From: Burkholderiaceae bacterium | GTDB taxonomy: Bacteria; Pseudomonadota; Gammaproteobacteria; Burkholderiales; Burkholderiaceae_E | DNA: 64,000 nt | Direction of reading: 5' to 3' | Assembly: GCA_021463505.1 (NCBI GenBank) | Contig: JAJTYR010000007.1 | Span: 1 to 64,000 of the forward strand | Shown: positions 1 through 13,546 of the stretch, one piece after another | Numbering within the stretch: position 1 is the stretch's first letter | Layout: every line of letters starts with the position of its first letter | Notes under the pieces: generated by a model | What the model was told of the DNA's origin: nothing | Databases searched by the model: none | The model's input: the letters and a program-made list of their open reading frames with translations, nothing else | Position numbers and translations under genes: made by a program

Positions 1-554
1 GCTGCGGCCGGTGCCGCGGGCGGGCCAGGGTCTGCGGCCGGTGCGACTGGCGCGGCCGCTGCCGCGGCCGCGCGCTCGACGTCGGCGACGTTGATCGGCG
101 CGCCTGCGGTCGCGGCGGCCAGCGCATCGAGGTCCACGTCCAGTTCGGCGGCGCGCCGGCGCGCGGCGGGCGATGCACGCGGTGGCAGGGCAGGCCGGCC
201 CGTGATCGTCGGACCCGTCGACGGCACCGATGCCGGCTGCGCGGGCAAGCCTGCCGCGGGCGCGGTGGCGCGTGCGGCCTGCGCTTCGGTCGAAGACGCT
301 ACCGCACGCCAGTCCTCGCCGGGCGATGCGACGAGCGCCATCGTCTGGCCGACCGGTATCCTCTGGCCGGGCTCGGCGAGCAGCCGCGCCGCGGTGCCGG
401 AGGCCCAGATCTCGACCTCGATCGCACCCTTCTGGGTTTCGACCACGCAGGCCACCTGCCCGCGCGCCACCGTCTCGCCGGGCGCGACGCGCCACTCGAC
501 GAAGACGCCGTCTTCCATGTCGGCGCCGAGTGACGGCATGCGGAACTCGATCAT
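1..554 (-). CDS. 2-oxoacid dehydrogenase E2 (dihydrolipoamide acyltransferase), partial
   Basis: This is the N-terminal 184 codons of the acyltransferase core of a pyruvate/acetoin/branched-chain type dehydrogenase complex; the catalytic domain lies beyond the left edge. The protein opens with a lipoyl domain (residues about 1-78) whose lipoylation lysine sits in ETQKGA near residue 42. An Ala/Pro-rich linker follows, and then a peripheral subunit-binding domain (about 125-160, ending [12 protein letters not shown]) that would hold E1 or E3. The ATG overlaps the E1 beta stop in ATGA, so the start is well fixed and translation is probably coupled. The last gene of a four-gene minus-strand operon in this window. 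The exact substrate cannot be read from this piece. Confidence 0.9.
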   Translation of the reverse strand, partial: MIEFRMPSLGADMEDGVFVEWRVAPGETVARGQVACVVETQKGAIEVEIWASGTAARLLAEPGQRIPVGQTMALVASPGEDWRAVASSTEAQAARATAPAAGLPAQPASVPSTGPTITGRPALPPRASPAARRRAAELDVDLDALAAATAGAPINVADVERAAAAAAAPVAPAADPGPPAAPAA

Positions 555-1549
555 CGGCCGACCACCTCGCGCGCTACGGCGACGACGTTCGCGACCTGCG
601 GCAATGCGGCATCCTCGAGGTGCTTCGGGTAGGGGATCGGCACTTCGGCGCTGCACACGCGGGCCAGCGGCGCGTCGAGGTCGTAGAACGCCTGTTCGAC
701 GATCAGCGCCATGATCTCCGCGGCGAGACTGCAGGTCTTCCAGCCCTCGTCGACCACCACCGCGCGGCGCGTCTTCGCGACGCTGGCGATGATCGCCTGC
801 TCGTCGAGCGGGCGCAGCGTACGCAGGTCGAGCACCTCGGCGTCGATCCCCTCGCGGGCGAGCGCTTCGGCGGCTTCGAGGCACTTGGGCAGCGATCCGC
901 CGTAGGTGATCAGCGACAGCTGCGTGCCCGGCCGGCGCACCGCGGCGTGATCGATGTCGACCGCACCGGCACCGGCATCGAGCTCGCCCTCCATCGGCAG
1001 CAGCATCGCGTGTTCGAAGACGATCACCGGGTCGGGATCCTGCAGTGCGGTCCACAGCATGCCGCGCGCGTCGGCCAGCGTCGCGGGCGCCACCACGCGC
1101 AGGCCCGGCACGTGGGCGTACCAGACCTCGAGGCTGTGCGAATGCTGCGCCGCCAGCTGCCGGCCGGCGCCGGTGGTCATGCGGATCACGACCGGCACTT
1201 CGATCTGCCCGCCCGACATGTGGCGCAGCGTTGCCGCGTTGTTGACGATCTGGTCGAGTGCCAGCAGGCTGAAGTTGACCGTCATCACCTCGACGATCGG
1301 CCGCATCCCGTTGATCGCCGCGCCGATGCCCGCGCCGACGAAGCCCGATTCCGACAGCGGCGTGTCGCGAACCCGCGCTTCGCCGAACTCCTCCAGCAGC
1401 CCCTTGCTGACCGCGTAGGTGCCGCCGTAGCGGCCGACGTCTTCGCCCATCAGGAACGCCCGCTCGTCGCGTGCAAGCGCTTCGCGCAGCGCCTCCCGCA
1501 GCGCCTCGCGGTAGGTGGTGCGCACGGCCGCATTCACGACCGCGCTCAC
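551..1549 (-). CDS. 2-oxoacid dehydrogenase E1 component, beta subunit
   Basis: This is the 332-residue beta subunit of a heterotetrameric thiamine-diphosphate E1 (PdhB/AcoB/BkdA2 family). It combines the pyrimidine-binding transketolase domain (residues about 1-175; GEDVGRYGG near 35 carries the conserved Glu) with a C-terminal transketolase domain (about 200-325, including DLRTLRPLD). With the alpha subunit it decarboxylates a 2-oxoacid and passes the acyl group to the E2 lipoyl arm. It overlaps E1 alpha and E2 by 4 bases on either side. Betaproteobacteria usually carry the single-chain AceE pyruvate dehydrogenase, so this alpha/beta type may serve acetoin or another 2-oxoacid. That is inference. 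Confidence 0.93.
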   Translation of the reverse strand: MSAVVNAAVRTTYREALREALREALARDERAFLMGEDVGRYGGTYAVSKGLLEEFGEARVRDTPLSESGFVGAGIGAAINGMRPIVEVMTVNFSLLALDQIVNNAATLRHMSGGQIEVPVVIRMTTGAGRQLAAQHSHSLEVWYAHVPGLRVVAPATLADARGMLWTALQDPDPVIVFEHAMLLPMEGELDAGAGAVDIDHAAVRRPGTQLSLITYGGSLPKCLEAAEALAREGIDAEVLDLRTLRPLDEQAIIASVAKTRRAVVVDEGWKTCSLAAEIMALIVEQAFYDLDAPLARVCSAEVPIPYPKHLEDAALPQVANVVAVAREVVGR

Positions 1550-2546
1550 GATCGCGCCCCGGGCGTTGGCGCTGCGCCAGGCAGGGGTGCGCGCACGTAG
1601 ACGTCACGCGCCAGTTCCTCGACCGGCTCCAGCGTTCCGGCCTCGGCGAACGCCACCGCGGCGTCGATCTCCGCGCTCACTTCGCGCTCGATGACCGCGA
1701 CGGCGTCCCCGTCGAGCCATTCGTGCTCGAAGGCCGTGCGCATCAGGCGGTCGATCGGGCAGCGCTTCCTCCATTCGGCGACTTCGGCCTTGTCGCGATA
1801 GAGTTCTGGGTCGAACATCGAGTGGGCGCGGAACCGGTAGGTGCGGAACTCGACGAACACCGGGCCTTCGCCGGCACGCACCGCCGCCACCGCGTGCCGC
1901 GTCGCCTCGCGCACCGCGAACACGTCCATGCCGTCGGCCGACAGCGCCTGCATGCCGCAGGCGCGTACGCGCCCGCACAGATCCACGCTCGATTGCGAGC
2001 GCGCGAGCGCAGTGCCCATCGCGTACAGGTTGTTCTCGCACAGGAACAGCACCGGCAGCTTCCACAGCGCAGCGAGGTTGGCGGATTCGTGGAATTCGCC
2101 CTCGGCCATCGCGCCTTCCCCGAAGAAGCAGGCGGCGAGGTGGTCGGTGCCGCGCATCTGCTCGGCCAGCGCGAAGCCGGCCGCCAGCGGCAGCGCGCCA
2201 CCGACGATCGCGTTGCCGCCGAAGAAGCGCCGCGAGACGTCGAACAGGTGCATCGAGCCGCCGCGCCCGCCGCTGCAGCCTTCGCGCTTGCCGAACATCT
2301 CGGCCATGATCGCGCCGGCGGGTACGCCGCGTGCGAGCGCGTGGCCGTGCTCGCGCCAGGTCCCGAGGATGCTGTCGTCGGCGCGCAGTTCGGGCATCGC
2401 CCCGACGGCGACGGCTTCTTCGCCGATGTACAGGTGCAGGAAGCCGCGGATCTTTCCGGCGCTGTAGAGTTCGGCGCACTTCTCCTCGAAGCGCCGGATG
2501 CGCAGCATCTGCCGGAGCAGATGCCGGGCGTCGTCGCGCGCGAGCG

Positions 2547-2550
<4 letters not shown>
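1546..2550 (-). CDS. 2-oxoacid dehydrogenase E1 component, alpha subunit
   Basis: This is the 334-residue alpha subunit partner of the downstream E1 beta. The thiamine-diphosphate/Mg2+ motif is visible as [12 protein letters not shown] followed by CENN (residues about 143-175); its first residues read GEG rather than the usual GDG. Other family blocks are [11 protein letters not shown] near the N-terminus and GGRGGSMHL around 95. The length is normal for PdhA/AcoA proteins. The start overlaps the end of the acyl-CoA synthetase gene in ATGA, giving the order synthetase, E1 alpha, E1 beta, E2. No E3 (lipoamide dehydrogenase) is present in the visible part. Substrate assignment between pyruvate, acetoin and branched-chain acids is open. 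Confidence 0.93.
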
Positions 2551-4301
<1,751 letters not shown>

Positions 4302-4506
4302 GCGTGCCTCGGTGATCCTGCGCAGCCTATCGTCGCAGGTGCCCGGGGCGTATTGCGTCCGGTCAAGCCGATGCCGGGTGCGCTGGTGGCGCGCTCACGG
4401 GTGCGTGGCTGCCCTCGGAGCGCGCTGCGCATCGGTCGGGCTACTCGGGCATCGGCGGGAGACCAGGCACTGCCCCGGTTCCGTTCCAGCAGGGCAGGTG
4501 TTTCTT

Positions 4507-4536
4507 ACTTCATATATAACAATGTGTTATTGAAGT
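4507..4536. promoter_or_regulatory. AT-rich imperfect inverted repeat, possible operator
   Basis: The arms ACTTCA...TGAAGT and ATAACA...TGTTAT form a nested inverted repeat with a three-base TAT asymmetry on the left side. It sits in a roughly 60-base AT-rich island inside DNA that is otherwise strongly GC-rich, about 205 bases upstream of the acsA-type start. The position suits a regulator-binding or promoter region for the E1/E2 operon. No specific regulator family is recognised. Confidence 0.35.
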
Positions 4537-4814
4537 ATTTTAATCTAAATGCTAAAGAACCTGCTTGCCTCGTCAACGTGGCAGCGCATCCGTGTGGGTG
4601 GCGGTTGCCTTCGACGCCGCCGTAGCGTGGCATTCCGAGTCCACTTCGTTGCATGTCGGCACGGCGGTACGCCTGACTGCCCGTCGACCCAGCGTACGCC
4701 TGGTGCTGGCTGTGGACGAGATCACGGTGGCTGCCGGCACAGCAGCCTGGACGGGCCACGCGGGCGCCCAGGCACGCAGTGCCGCTGGAGTGACCCGGCC
4801 CCACAAGGCAACAG

Positions 4815-4835
4815 CCCAGCAGGGTCACTGCTGGG
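4815..4835 (-). terminator. Hairpin downstream of tRNA-Asn, probable terminator
   Basis: CCCAGCAG and CTGCTGGG form a perfect 8-bp stem around a 5-base loop, starting 29 bases beyond the CCA end of the tRNA. There is no good U-run, so it may act as a processing barrier or an imperfect terminator. Flanking GGCAA/TTGCC could extend the stem. Confidence 0.45.
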
Positions 4836-4863
4836 CCGATTGCCTGCCACACAGGGCTAATCT

Positions 4864-5172
4864 TGGCTCCCCGACCTGGGCTCGAACCAGGGACCTGCGG
4901 ATTACAAGTGCCCGGAAGTTTCCAACCGGCTTGGACTTTCTCTTCGCCCTGGCCAACGATCCGCTTGCGCGCATCGCCTGCGTTAGGCGCACCCCGTAAA
5001 GTCTCTACACATGCCCGGCGTCCGTCCGGAACGTCCGCCTGCTTGCTCGGGATTGCCTTAGCGCATCGCGCCTTAGGGTTCCCCGAATTAGGGATGTTTT
5101 CACCACCCGGTTTCCCGGGTGGGCTGCCATTGAGTCAACAGTCCGTCGCTCTACCGACTGAGCTATCGGGGA
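4864..5172 (-). tRNA. tRNA-Asn(GUU) interrupted by a group I intron
   Basis: The two exons join to a 76-nt tRNA including encoded CCA. The 5' exon (5172-5138, 35 nt) carries the 5' acceptor strand TCCCCGA, the D arm GCTC/GAGC and the 5' anticodon stem ACGGA, ending CTGT. The 3' exon (4904-4864, 41 nt) begins TAATCC and carries the T arm CCTGG-TTCGAGC-CCAGG, acceptor TCGGGGA, discriminator G and CCA. The joined anticodon loop is CTGTTAA, giving GUU for asparagine. The first pair of the anticodon stem would be an A-C mismatch. Between the exons lies a 233-nt insert with a full group I intron core. Whether another, uninterrupted tRNA-Asn exists elsewhere in the genome cannot be seen. Confidence 0.92.
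4905..5137 (-). ncRNA. Group I self-splicing intron in the tRNA-Asn anticodon loop (IC3-like)
   Basis: The insert reads as a compact group I ribozyme. P1: exon CUGU pairs with intron GCAG, leaving the U-G wobble at the splice site. P2: CCACCCGG/CCGGGUGG capped by GAAA (5122-5103). P3: CAUCCC (5096-5091) with GGGGUG (4995-4990). P4: UCGGGG (5086-5081) with UCCCGA (5052-5047). P5a: GCGC/GCGC. P7, the guanosine site: GACUUU (5003-4998) with AAAGUC (4939-4934). A P9.0-like CAAG/CUUG pair precedes the terminal G at 4905. The core closely follows my recollection of the Azoarcus tRNA-Ile intron, including GUGUAGAGACU and CCUAAG...GGCAA...CGAG.CAAGC. There is no endonuclease ORF. Confidence 0.9.
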
Positions 5173-5182
5173 ACAAACGGCG

Positions 5183-5212
5183 ATTCTAGCGTGAGATCGG
5201 ATGCGCTGTCGA
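5183..5212 (-). promoter_or_regulatory. Candidate sigma-70 promoter of tRNA-Asn
   Basis: On the minus strand TCGACA (5212-5207) and TAGAAT (5188-5183) are separated by 18 bases, and the -10 ends 10 bases before the first base of the tRNA. Spacing and position suit a tRNA promoter, but both boxes deviate from consensus. Confidence 0.4.
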
Positions 5213-5520
5213 ATCGACGGGACTGCCGACAAGGCGCATCGCTGCCATGCGCGTTCCCGGTTCCCTTTGCCTGGCGGTTTCGTGCCGGATCAACTCGAAG
5301 CCGGGCTTCGCGCCGACAGTGCTCCACCACGCAGATCGGGACCAGACAGACCGAATCGGTCTCCGGGGAAAAGACGCCGAATGCGTCGACGTGTCCGCGA
5401 CAGTCGTGTCGTCCGCGCCCACGATGGTTTGCGCAGGAGCACACGGGGAAAGCGATCGAACCCTTGTCATCGAGACGACCGGTCTTGCACTGGACGCGCA
5501 TGAGTCGCTGCCCGCCATCG
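5213..5520. other. Intergenic region between tRNA-Asn and tyrB, nothing recognised
   Basis: About 310 bases separate the tRNA promoter from the convergent-side end of tyrB. Open frames here have no recognisable domains. I saw no clear terminator for tyrB. Confidence 0.5.
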
Positions 5521-6729
5521 CTACCCCTCGATCACCGCCGCCATGGCCTTCGCGACGTTGTCGATGTTGCCGCTGTTGAGCGCCGCCAGGCAGATGCGGC
5601 CGGTGGCCACCGCGTAGATGCCGAACTCGTTGCGCAATCTTTCGACCTGCGCCGGGTTCAATCCCGAGTAGGAGAACATCCCGCGCTGGCGGGCGACGAA
5701 GGAGAAATCCTGCGCGACGCCGTTCTCGCGCAGCTTGCGCACCAGGTCTGTGCGCATCGCGCGGATGCGCTCGCGCATGCCGGCGAGTTCCTTCTCCCAG
5801 AGGTAGCGCAGCGCCGGTGTCGACAGCACCGCGGCGACGATCGCCGCGCCGTGAGTCGGCGGGTTGGAGTAACTGGTGCGGATGACGCGCTTGACCTGGC
5901 TGATGACGCGCGCGGTCTCGTCGCGGTTGGCGGTGACGATCGACAGCGCGCCGACGCGCTCGCCGTACAGCGAGAACGACTTGGAGAAGGAACTGGAGAC
6001 GAAGAAGTCGAGGCCGGACTGCGCGAACTTGCGCAGCGCCAGCGCGTCGGCCTCGATGCCGTCGCCGAAGCCCTGGTAGGCCATGTCGAGGAACGCGACC
6101 AGGTCGCGTTCGCGTACTGCTTCGACCACCGTATCCCATTGGGCGGCATCGAGGTCGACGCCGGTCGGGTTGTGGCAGCAGGCGTGCAGCACGACGACCG
6201 AGTGTGCCGGCAGCGCCTTCAGCGTCGCGAGCATCGCGTCGAACCTGACGCCGTGTGTCGCGGGGTCATAGTACGGGTAGGCATGCACCGCGTAACCGGC
6301 GGCCTCGAACAGCGCCCGGTGGTTCTCCCAGCTCGGGTCGCTGATCCAGGCCTGTGCATCGGGATACAGCCGGTGCAGGAAATCGGCGCCGATGCGCAGC
6401 CCGCCGGTGCCGCCGAGTGCTTCGAAGGTCGCCACCCGGCCTTCGGCAAGCAGTGGCGAGTTGGCGCCGAACAGCAACTGCTGGACCGCCTGGTTGTAGG
6501 CAGCGAAGCCCTCGATCGGCAGGTAGCCGCGCGCCGGAGCGCTGGTGATGCGTGCCTGCTCTGCTTCGCGCACCGCGGCGAGCAGCGGGATGCGGCCGGT
6601 GTCGTCGCAGTAGACGCCGACGCCGAGATTCACCTTGTGGGTGCGTTGGTCAGCATTGAAAGCTTCTGTCAGGCCGAGAATCGGATCCCGGGGCGCCATC
6701 TCGACGGTGGCGAACATCGACTGGCTCAT
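5521..6729 (-). CDS. tyrB: Aromatic amino acid / aspartate aminotransferase
   Basis: This 402-residue class I pyridoxal-phosphate aminotransferase of the AspC/TyrB family moves amino groups between glutamate and aspartate or aromatic 2-oxoacids. Family features are HACCHNPTGVDL (about 182-193), the Schiff-base lysine in SSFSKSFSLYGERVG (Lys about 251), and a C-terminal substrate Arg in ATGRICLAAL. Length and the MFATVEMAPRDPILGL opening are typical. It lies divergent from uvrB, an arrangement I associate with Burkholderia-type genomes. Distinguishing AspC from TyrB by sequence alone is uncertain; TyrB is the usual label in this position. Confidence 0.88.
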   Translation of the reverse strand: MSQSMFATVEMAPRDPILGLTEAFNADQRTHKVNLGVGVYCDDTGRIPLLAAVREAEQARITSAPARGYLPIEGFAAYNQAVQQLLFGANSPLLAEGRVATFEALGGTGGLRIGADFLHRLYPDAQAWISDPSWENHRALFEAAGYAVHAYPYYDPATHGVRFDAMLATLKALPAHSVVVLHACCHNPTGVDLDAAQWDTVVEAVRERDLVAFLDMAYQGFGDGIEADALALRKFAQSGLDFFVSSSFSKSFSLYGERVGALSIVTANRDETARVISQVKRVIRTSYSNPPTHGAAIVAAVLSTPALRYLWEKELAGMRERIRAMRTDLVRKLRENGVAQDFSFVARQRGMFSYSGLNPAQVERLRNEFGIYAVATGRICLAALNSGNIDNVAKAMAAVIEG

Positions 6730-7023
6730 GGAGGGCGCTCGCGTCCTTGGTGTTCGAGGGGTGGGTTAGGTGCAATGCACAAGTTTCGTGCAGAACACTG
6801 GATTTTCGGGGGCTGCGCGGCGATAATCGGAGCTTCGCCGGAAGGCCACCGAAAGCCTTGCGGTGACAGAGTTCCTGACCCTGCCAGCGACCCGTCGACC
6901 GGTGGCCGAATCGATGGATCCAGCCGCCACGCTGCGATTGTGCGGCGCAGCATCACGGGCGCCGCAGGCCGTTCGTATCCGCAACGAGTGTAGCACGCCG
7001 ATCCGCGCCGCCCGACTCCGACG
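6730..7023. promoter_or_regulatory. Divergent tyrB/uvrB intergenic region
   Basis: This 294-base spacer must contain both start regions. I looked for a LexA-type CTGT-N8-ACAG box for uvrB and found none convincing. No small gene is supported. Confidence 0.4.
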
Positions 7024-9108
<2,085 letters not shown>

Positions 9109-9172
9109 GCCCGGCTCGAAATGGCGCGACGGACCCCCACATGGTGAATCACTGACTCAGGCGGATGACGAA

Positions 9173-9694
9173 ATGGCAAAACGAGAACCGGTTTCGCTGG
9201 CGATGAACACGCGTGTGCTCTTCGTGTGCATGGGCAATATCTGCCGCTCGCCGATGGCCGAAGGGGTGTTCCGGCAACTGGTCCGGCAGGCCGGGCTGGA
9301 CGAGGTCGTTCGGGTTGCTTCGGCCGGCACGCACGCGTTCCATGTCGGCGAGCCGCCCGACAAGCGCGCGCAGGCGGCGCTGCTGCGGCGCGGCTACGAC
9401 ATTGCCGACCTGCGTGCCACGAAAGTCAAGGAGCGAGATTTCGGCGACTTCGACATGATCCTCGCGATGGACTGGGACAACCTCGCGCAACTGCAGCAGC
9501 TGGCACCGAAGACCTCGCACCACAAGCTGCAGCTGCTGATGCGCTTTGCCACCGAGCACGAGACGGCCACCATCGCCGACCCGTACTACGGCAACGTGCA
9601 GGGCTTCGAGCAGGCGCTCGACTACATCGAGGACGCCTGCAACGGCCTGCTCGAACTGGCCAAGCGCCGCGCCACGCAGGTCGCGGCCGCCTGA
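9173..9694 (+). CDS. Low-molecular-weight protein-tyrosine phosphatase
   Basis: This 173-residue cytoplasmic phosphatase has the signature loop C19-M-G-N-I-C-R25-S near the start (CX5R) and the general-acid block ADPYYG near residue 137. It would remove phosphate from phosphotyrosine proteins or small phosphoesters. Start 9173 is chosen because MAKREP precedes the conserved strand; a second ATG at 9203 (MNTRVLFV) is equally possible. It lies 221 bases upstream of iscR on the same strand, the same pairing that I recall from Burkholderia and Bordetella relatives. The length is slightly above the family norm of about 155 because of the N-terminal and C-terminal extensions. Confidence 0.9.
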   Translation: MAKREPVSLAMNTRVLFVCMGNICRSPMAEGVFRQLVRQAGLDEVVRVASAGTHAFHVGEPPDKRAQAALLRRGYDIADLRATKVKERDFGDFDMILAMDWDNLAQLQQLAPKTSHHKLQLLMRFATEHETATIADPYYGNVQGFEQALDYIEDACNGLLELAKRRATQVAAA

Positions 9695-9803
9695 GAAACC
9701 GCAGCGGTGCGCGGTATCGATGCCGCGGCGCTGCGCGGCGTCGATGCCGCCGCCGGTAAGGTCGTGCCGCTGGTGGACGACTTCATTGGAATGCAGCCTC
9801 TGG

Positions 9804-9821
9804 TTTTGTCTTTGGACAAAA
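9804..9821. repeat. Perfect palindromic hairpin upstream of iscR
   Basis: TTTTGTC and GACAAAA flank TTTG in the spacer between the phosphatase gene and iscR. It could be a weak terminator for the phosphatase gene or a protein-binding site. TTGGAC within it could also serve as a -35 box with TGAATA 17 bases further on. Confidence 0.35.
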
Positions 9822-9837
9822 AGACCACGCAGGCTGA

Positions 9838-9872
9838 ATACCGAGTAAAAAAGTCGGAAAATCAGGTATACT
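9838..9872 (+). promoter_or_regulatory. Candidate IscR-regulated promoter of iscR
   Basis: The stretch ATACCGAGT...AGTCGG (9838-9857) resembles a type 1 IscR operator, and is followed by a -10-like TATACT (9867-9872), 43 bases before the iscR ATG. A second half-site-like GAGTCGGGTA lies at 9882-9891. IscR normally represses its own operon through such a site. The match is imperfect. Confidence 0.4.
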
Positions 9873-9915
9873 TGAGCATCCGAGTCGGGTACTCGTCTTT
9901 CCAGACGGAGCCAAC

Positions 9916-10446
9916 ATGCGACTGACTACCAAAGGACGCTTCGCGGTCACCGCGATGATCGACCTGGCCTTGCGCCAGCACCAGGGTCCGGTGACGCTGG
10001 CGGGAATCAGCCAGCGTCAGAAGATTTCGCTGTCGTACCTGGAGCAGCTGTTCGGCAAGCTGCGACGTCACGAGCTCGTGGAGAGCACCCGCGGCCCGGG
10101 GGGCGGCTACACGCTGGCGCGGTCGATGAAAGGCATCACCGTCGCCGACATGATTTTCGCGGTCGATGAGCCGCTCGACGCGACGCAATGCGGCGGCAAG
10201 GAAAACTGCCAGGATGAAAACGGGCCCTGCATGACGCACGAGCTCTGGACCAACCTCAACAAGCGGATGATCGAGTACCTCGACTCGGTCACGCTGGCCG
10301 ACCTGGTCGAGCAGCAGAAGGGGCGCGAGACACGCGCCCAGCCGAAGGAGATCTCGGTGCTGAAAGAGCACCGCGCGGCGCTCGAATTCCCGACCTCCAC
10401 GCTGCAGCCGATCAAGTTCGAAAAGGGCCGCATCACGACGGTCTGA
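9916..10446 (+). CDS. iscR: Fe-S cluster-sensing transcription regulator IscR
   Basis: This 176-residue Rrf2-family winged-helix regulator represses Fe-S assembly genes when it holds a [2Fe-2S] cluster. The N-terminal HTH (residues 1-70, with [10 protein letters not shown] recognition helix and [10 protein letters not shown] wing) is intact. The cluster ligands C92, C98, C105 and H108 are present, in CX5CX6C spacing. A C-terminal extension of about 40 residues follows. It is normally the first gene of iscRSUA-hscBA-fdx, but here iscA follows 16 bases downstream with iscS and iscU absent, so the operon context is unusual. Confidence 0.95.
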   Translation: MRLTTKGRFAVTAMIDLALRQHQGPVTLAGISQRQKISLSYLEQLFGKLRRHELVESTRGPGGGYTLARSMKGITVADMIFAVDEPLDATQCGGKENCQDENGPCMTHELWTNLNKRMIEYLDSVTLADLVEQQKGRETRAQPKEISVLKEHRAALEFPTSTLQPIKFEKGRITTV

Positions 10447-10462
10447 CACGGGAGAAGCGCGA

Positions 10463-10786
10463 ATGGCTGTGAACCTCACCGAAAGGGCGGCCCGCTACGT
10501 GGCGCGTTCGATCGAGCAGCGGGGCAAGGGGATGGGGCTGCGCGTGGGCGTGAAGACCTCGGGCTGTTCCGGCATGTCGTACCAGCTCGAGTTCGCCGAC
10601 GCGCGCAACGCTGACGACCTCGAGTTCGAGAGCCAGGGCATCAAGGTGTTCATCGACTCGAAGAGCCTGCCCTACCTGCAGGGCATCGAGCTCGATTTCG
10701 TCCGCGAGGGGCTCAACGAGGGGTTCCGGTTCAACAATCCCAACGTGAAGGGCACCTGCGGCTGCGGGGAATCGTTCTCGGTCTAG
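10463..10786 (+). CDS. iscA: A-type Fe-S carrier IscA
   Basis: This 107-residue A-type carrier takes assembled clusters or iron and passes them to target proteins. The three invariant cysteines are C35 (in TSGCSGMSY), C99 and C101 (in GTCGCGESF). The length equals E. coli IscA. It starts 16 bases after the iscR stop, with GGGAGAAG upstream as a ribosome site, so the two are almost certainly co-transcribed. Its stop TAG overlaps the stop of the convergent MFS gene. The usual iscS and iscU between iscR and iscA, and hscB, hscA and fdx after it, are all missing here. Confidence 0.93.
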   Translation: MAVNLTERAARYVARSIEQRGKGMGLRVGVKTSGCSGMSYQLEFADARNADDLEFESQGIKVFIDSKSLPYLQGIELDFVREGLNEGFRFNNPNVKGTCGCGESFSV

Positions 10787-11973
10787 TGCCGCGCCAGCCG
10801 CACGGCGGCGGCGATCGACGCGAGCGCACCGAAGCCGCAGGCCGCGAGCAGCACCAGGCCGGCGCGCGGTCCGGCCGCTTCGACCAGCGCCGACAGCGCA
10901 ACCGGGGCGGCCGCCGCGGCAAACAACCCCGGCGCGGCGATACGCCCGAGCAACTCGGCGTAGCCACGGCTGCCGAACAGCGCCAGCGGCAGCACACCGC
11001 GCACGATCGTCATCAAGCCGTTGGCGCACCCGTACAGCATCACGAACAGGGCCGCCGCCCACGGCTGCACGGGCAGGACGAGGGCGGCGACGAAAGCCAC
11101 GGGCATCAGCATGATCGAGGGCACCGCGACCGCCACCGCGCTGAAGCGCCGCTGAAGCGACATCTCGGCCACGCGCGCGACGACCTGCGCGGGGCCCATC
11201 AGCGAAGCCGTCGCCACGACCACTGCTGCCCCGTAGCCGAAGCCGCCCAGCAGCATCACCAGGTGAGCGCCGATGGCCGAGTTGATGAACGCGTACAGCG
11301 TGAAGCCGAGCGCGATCAGTACGAGCGCGCGACGCGCGTGCTGCACCGGCAGCCGCGCCTGTGCGTCGGACACGCCGGCGTGCGTCGCGGTGCCGGCCGG
11401 GCGGCGCCGTGGGCCGCCGGCGAAGCGCGCGTGCAGCAGCGCGCACGGCATCAGGTTCAGCAGCGCGTAGACCTGCAGCGCGACGCGCCAGCCGAACGAG
11501 GCGTCGAGCCAGGCGCCGATCGGCCAGAACACGCTCGAGGCAAAGCCGCCGAAGAGGGTCACCAGCGAGATCGCGCGACGCGCACCGTCGCCGGCCAGCA
11601 CGGTCAATGCGGCGAAGGCGCCGTCGTACAGGATCGAGCGCATGGCCAGCCCGATCAGCGTCCAGCCCGCGAACAGCGCCCGCCAGCCCTGCGCCAGCGA
11701 AATCGCCAGCAGACCGGCTGCCGCGAGGACCGATGCCAGCATCATCACGCGTGCGGCACCGTGGCGGTCGATCAGCCAGCCGCTGGCGCGCGCGCTTGCG
11801 CCGGCCACCAGCAGGCCCCAGGAGAATCCGCCCAGTACCGTGGTCGGTGACAGGTCGAGCCCGTCGGCGATCGAGCCGGCGAGGATCGCGGTCATGTAGT
11901 GGGTCGTGCCCCAGCCGACGATCTGGGTCAGCCCCAGCGCGGCGATCGCGGCGCCAACCGACCGGGTCGACAC
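10783..11973 (-). CDS. MFS transporter
   Basis: This 396-residue membrane protein has about 12 hydrophobic segments in two blocks of six, separated by an Arg/Pro-rich cytoplasmic loop (about 190-215). A motif-A-like loop [14 protein letters not shown] follows the second helix. It belongs to the broad major facilitator superfamily; the substrate is not recognisable. It is convergent with iscA, sharing overlapping stops. On the other side a 31-base gap separates its GTG/ATG region from the lysS end, so it could be the last gene of the recJ-prfB-lysS transcript. Confidence 0.85.
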   Translation of the reverse strand: MSTRSVGAAIAALGLTQIVGWGTTHYMTAILAGSIADGLDLSPTTVLGGFSWGLLVAGASARASGWLIDRHGAARVMMLASVLAAAGLLAISLAQGWRALFAGWTLIGLAMRSILYDGAFAALTVLAGDGARRAISLVTLFGGFASSVFWPIGAWLDASFGWRVALQVYALLNLMPCALLHARFAGGPRRRPAGTATHAGVSDAQARLPVQHARRALVLIALGFTLYAFINSAIGAHLVMLLGGFGYGAAVVVATASLMGPAQVVARVAEMSLQRRFSAVAVAVPSIMLMPVAFVAALVLPVQPWAAALFVMLYGCANGLMTIVRGVLPLALFGSRGYAELLGRIAAPGLFAAAAAPVALSALVEAAGPRAGLVLLAACGFGALASIAAAVRLARH

Positions 11974-12004
11974 GCCGGCCTGCGGGAGCGTGCCGGGCGT
12001 GGCG

Positions 12005-13543
<1,539 letters not shown>

Positions 13544-13546
13544 GGC

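Larger units (their letters stand above)
4302..4863. other. Long intergenic region, no gene seen
   Basis: About 560 bases lie between the acsA-type gene start and the 3' end of tRNA-Asn. No open frame here has recognisable protein features. It holds an AT-rich island (about 4501-4560) with an inverted repeat, and a hairpin just downstream of the tRNA, both listed separately. The promoter of the minus-strand acyl-CoA synthetase operon must lie here, but I could not place it with confidence. Confidence 0.6.

Noticed and set aside
4565-4999. Open frame across the spacer and tRNA-Asn exon
   Set aside because: It contains the tRNA 3' exon and intron, and the translated sequence has no features.
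6730-7023. LexA box upstream of uvrB
   Set aside because: No CTGT-N8-ACAG match was found.
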